A stretch of DNA of 64,000 bases from Torreya grandis (taxonomy: Eukaryota; Streptophyta; Pinopsida; Cupressales; Taxaceae). A program made the translations under genes and the position numbers. Within the stretch, counting starts at the first letter, position 1, and every line of letters starts with the position of its first letter. The stretch lies in contig JARHVA010003168.1 in NCBI GenBank assembly GCA_037957365.1, positions 726,001-790,000 on the forward strand. Reading direction: 5' to 3'. Below, piece by piece: positions 61,944 to 64,000 of the stretch. Below the pieces are notes generated by a model. That model worked only from the letters and a program-made list of their open reading frames with translations. It ran no database searches and had not been told where the DNA came from.

Positions 61944-64000
61944 TGATACAAAGGAATATTGGAATGCCAATACAAGGTCTAAAATGTGTCTTAAGTATGT
62001 TCAAATTTGAATCTGAGTTCAAATAGGTTTTCCCTCTAAAAAGAGAACTTCAAATTTGCATGATGTAATAGTTGGTCTAGGTGAGTCTAGTGATGGGTAA
62101 TGAATGACTAAAGTTTTAAATGACCTTTTATGGTATAAAAAATGTATTATGATGGTTATGAAAGTATTTTTCATGTATGAGTCATGAGGTGGCAGTTTGT
62201 TATTCACCACCCTACATTGAAATAGGGGTTACTTGTAGAATCTTGTTCAAGAATAAGTTATAGTCTTTTTTTAGTAGTTTTAGATAATAGGTAGATAATA
62301 GATGTAGATGATATGTAATAAATTGTGGAAAGATAGATACACCTTCCATTAATGGAGGTGGAAGAATGAAAGACTACCAAAGAAAGATCTTGACTGTGTA
62401 GTCATTTTGGAATGAACTAAAGTTTCATATGAATATCACGGTGTTAGAGAAGTAGAGTATATAGTGGATGGTAAATTTTATAAAAATATTGTGTGCTCAT
62501 TAATAACATGATTGATAAGTTTATATGAAGAGGAGGGTTTATGATTTGACAACCTTATTTTTTAGTCGAATGAATACAGACCCTATTGGGGTCATTTACT
62601 TTTATTTCTATATGCATGTTCATTGTTGATGAAATGAATGGAATTGGAATTGTCTCCAAGTGTGTTTGTAGGCTAGGGTAAATTTTTTTTGAATAAATAC
62701 TTTGAATGATCATATGAAATTGAGGTCCTTATCAAAGGAAGGGAATACAAACCTTGATTAGATGTGTTTTCTATTTGATTATAAATTGTGTTTTCAAAAT
62801 TGTCAACCCAATGATATTTGGTAATTATGTTAACATACTTTAATATGGTGGAAATTTTTTATAAATAATATTCTGAAAATAAGGACAAATAATACATCTA
62901 GTGCTCAAGTATAATATCCACAAACCCTATTTTATGAAAACTCTACTATATGCAAATTGTGTTTAACAAGAAAGTGAATCTTTGAAGTTGGAATATTTTG
63001 TTTTAAGTTTTAAGAGGTGGAGTGACTATGAATTAAGGTTATGAGACTATACCTAACCCAAAAAATTTACAAGATAAGATATCTTTATATCTAACCTAGT
63101 TTCCTATAGCAAAAGTTGTTTAAGTTAGATTGAGACTTTGGTTTCTTGAAAGGAAATACTCAAATATTTGAGTTACAAGAACTCTAGGCTATTTTGGTAA
63201 GTACATTGGAAAAAATTGAATGTTATTTGAACCATAAGGTGGGTGAAAAATTATTAATAATGCGTAATCCTTGGCATAGAATGGTAGAAGGTTATTTTAC
63301 TTCACAATCAGACTTATTTTGAGTGGAAAAGATTGGATAGTGGTTGGGATAGTAACTCCTATTGATTTGGTACTATGATTAGGGTAAATTAAAACCCATT
63401 GAACCTAATTTGGATATTTGAAACATAGTGTAATGATCCTAATCATAAAATGTGTCCTCTTGGCCTTGATAGAGACAAGAAACCCTAGTTTTTAGGGTTT
63501 AGGCCATAACATTAGTTTTAACTATCAAAAAATGCTAAAAAATTGAAGATAGCTTGGTATCAATGTATGATAGAATATTTTATGATTTTAAATATGTGTG
63601 TGTATGGACAAGAATGTGTGGAGGTGACTGAGTGCCATACATATAGAAAAGACCTAATTTGGATAGAGACAATGAAAGAAAATGGGTATGCATATGGAGT
63701 GGAGACTAGGGGTAAATGGTGAAGCTATAATAACCTAAAGGAGCCTGAGTAATGTTATTATTTGTCTTTGGAATAATGTATATTCTATAAACAAAGTGGT
63801 TTATGTAAAATAGTGCTAGTAGGGGTCCAAGGATAAAAAGAGATTTTGTAAGGAAGTGTGTCGATGGATTGATTTAGTGATTAAAAAAAATTATGAAAAA
63901 GTGTTATAAGGGAGAAGAAGGTATTAAAGGGACTTTTATCATGAGCATGTTTGATTTTCCCATGCAAATTTAGTTTTAGTATTGATGCATTGTGAGAATG
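61944..64000 (+). mobile_element. 3' LTR of the coiled-coil-ORF element (partial)
   Basis: It starts TGATACAAAGG directly after CTCCCCTTGGGAGTA, which may serve as polypurine tract. It follows the first LTR to the window edge, so about 460 bases of the LTR and the right TSD are not visible. By eye the pair is closer to each other than the Copia LTR pairs are. Confidence 0.8.

Larger units (their letters stand above)
52930..64000 (+). mobile_element. LTR element with coiled-coil ORF, no visible pol (right end off window)
   Basis: Direct repeats at 52930 and 61944 start TGATGCAGGGG and TGATACAAAGG and stay colinear for at least 2 kb. An initiator-Met-like PBS follows the first at 55452, so the element is on the plus strand. 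The internal region (about 6.5 kb) shows only one protein-like frame (60704-61930), next to the 3' LTR. I could not read gag or pol domains. It is either a large non-autonomous element or one whose centre was replaced by other insertions. Confidence 0.75.

Noticed and set aside
1..64000. Host genes, tRNA, rRNA, CRISPR arrays, bacterial operons
   Set aside because: No supporting structures were seen. Repeats with spacers, cloverleaf-like segments and exon-like conserved domains outside retroelements are all absent by eye.

Overview
This window looks like intergenic DNA from a large, retrotransposon-packed plant genome, most likely a gymnosperm such as a conifer. That rests on established knowledge of LTR-retrotransposon families and is an inference, not a database match. 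I see no host protein-coding gene, rRNA, tRNA or CRISPR array. The DNA is AT-rich. Almost every recognisable protein is a decayed retroelement protein, broken by stops that mostly sit where a glutamine or arginine codon would become a stop by a single C-to-T change, the signature of long-term cytosine methylation.

Layout. (1) 1-1315, minus strand: gag, primer-binding site (PBS) and one LTR of a fairly well preserved Copia element running off the left edge. (2) 1417-4904, plus strand: Copia pol remnant ('copy A'), interrupted at 1899-2854 by a retroposed insert with a perfect 17-bp target-site duplication (TSD). (3) 4905-12071, minus strand: a long-LTR, gag-only Copia element inserted in the RNase H region of copy A; its second LTR is cut off at about 12071. 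(4) 12072-14660, minus strand: a different Copia element, gag to early RT. (5) 15306-34738, plus strand: a complete nested composite ('copy B'). It has 2.9-kb LTRs, a PBS, a gag remnant and pol, and carries at 21554-30995, minus strand, the same gag-only element in the same RNase H position as copy A. Candidate 5-bp TSDs flank both the outer element (TATGG/TATAG) and the inner one (GATTA/GAGTA). (6) 34744-43483: mostly non-coding, with LTR-like debris, an isolated Copia gag fragment, a near-perfect 33-bp-arm hairpin and a degenerate minisatellite. (7) 43484-52929, minus strand: a Ty3/Gypsy element in the order gag, linker, protease, heptad-repeat coiled coil, RT, RNase H, integrase with a GPY/F-like end, an extra env-position ORF, polypurine tract. 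(8) 52930-64000, plus strand: another LTR element with 2.5-kb LTRs (the second runs off the window). It has no pol that I can recognise, but has a long charged coiled-coil reading frame directly before its 3' LTR.

The most interesting structure is the pairing in (2)/(3) and (5): a pol-bearing, gag-deficient Copia element that carries, head-on and at one identical site in both copies, a gag-bearing, pol-less element with related LTRs. The inner insertion must predate the separation of copies A and B, so the composite was duplicated or moved as a unit. Whether the two halves ever complemented each other in trans is speculation; both are now dead. Coordinates of degraded reading frames are approximate.
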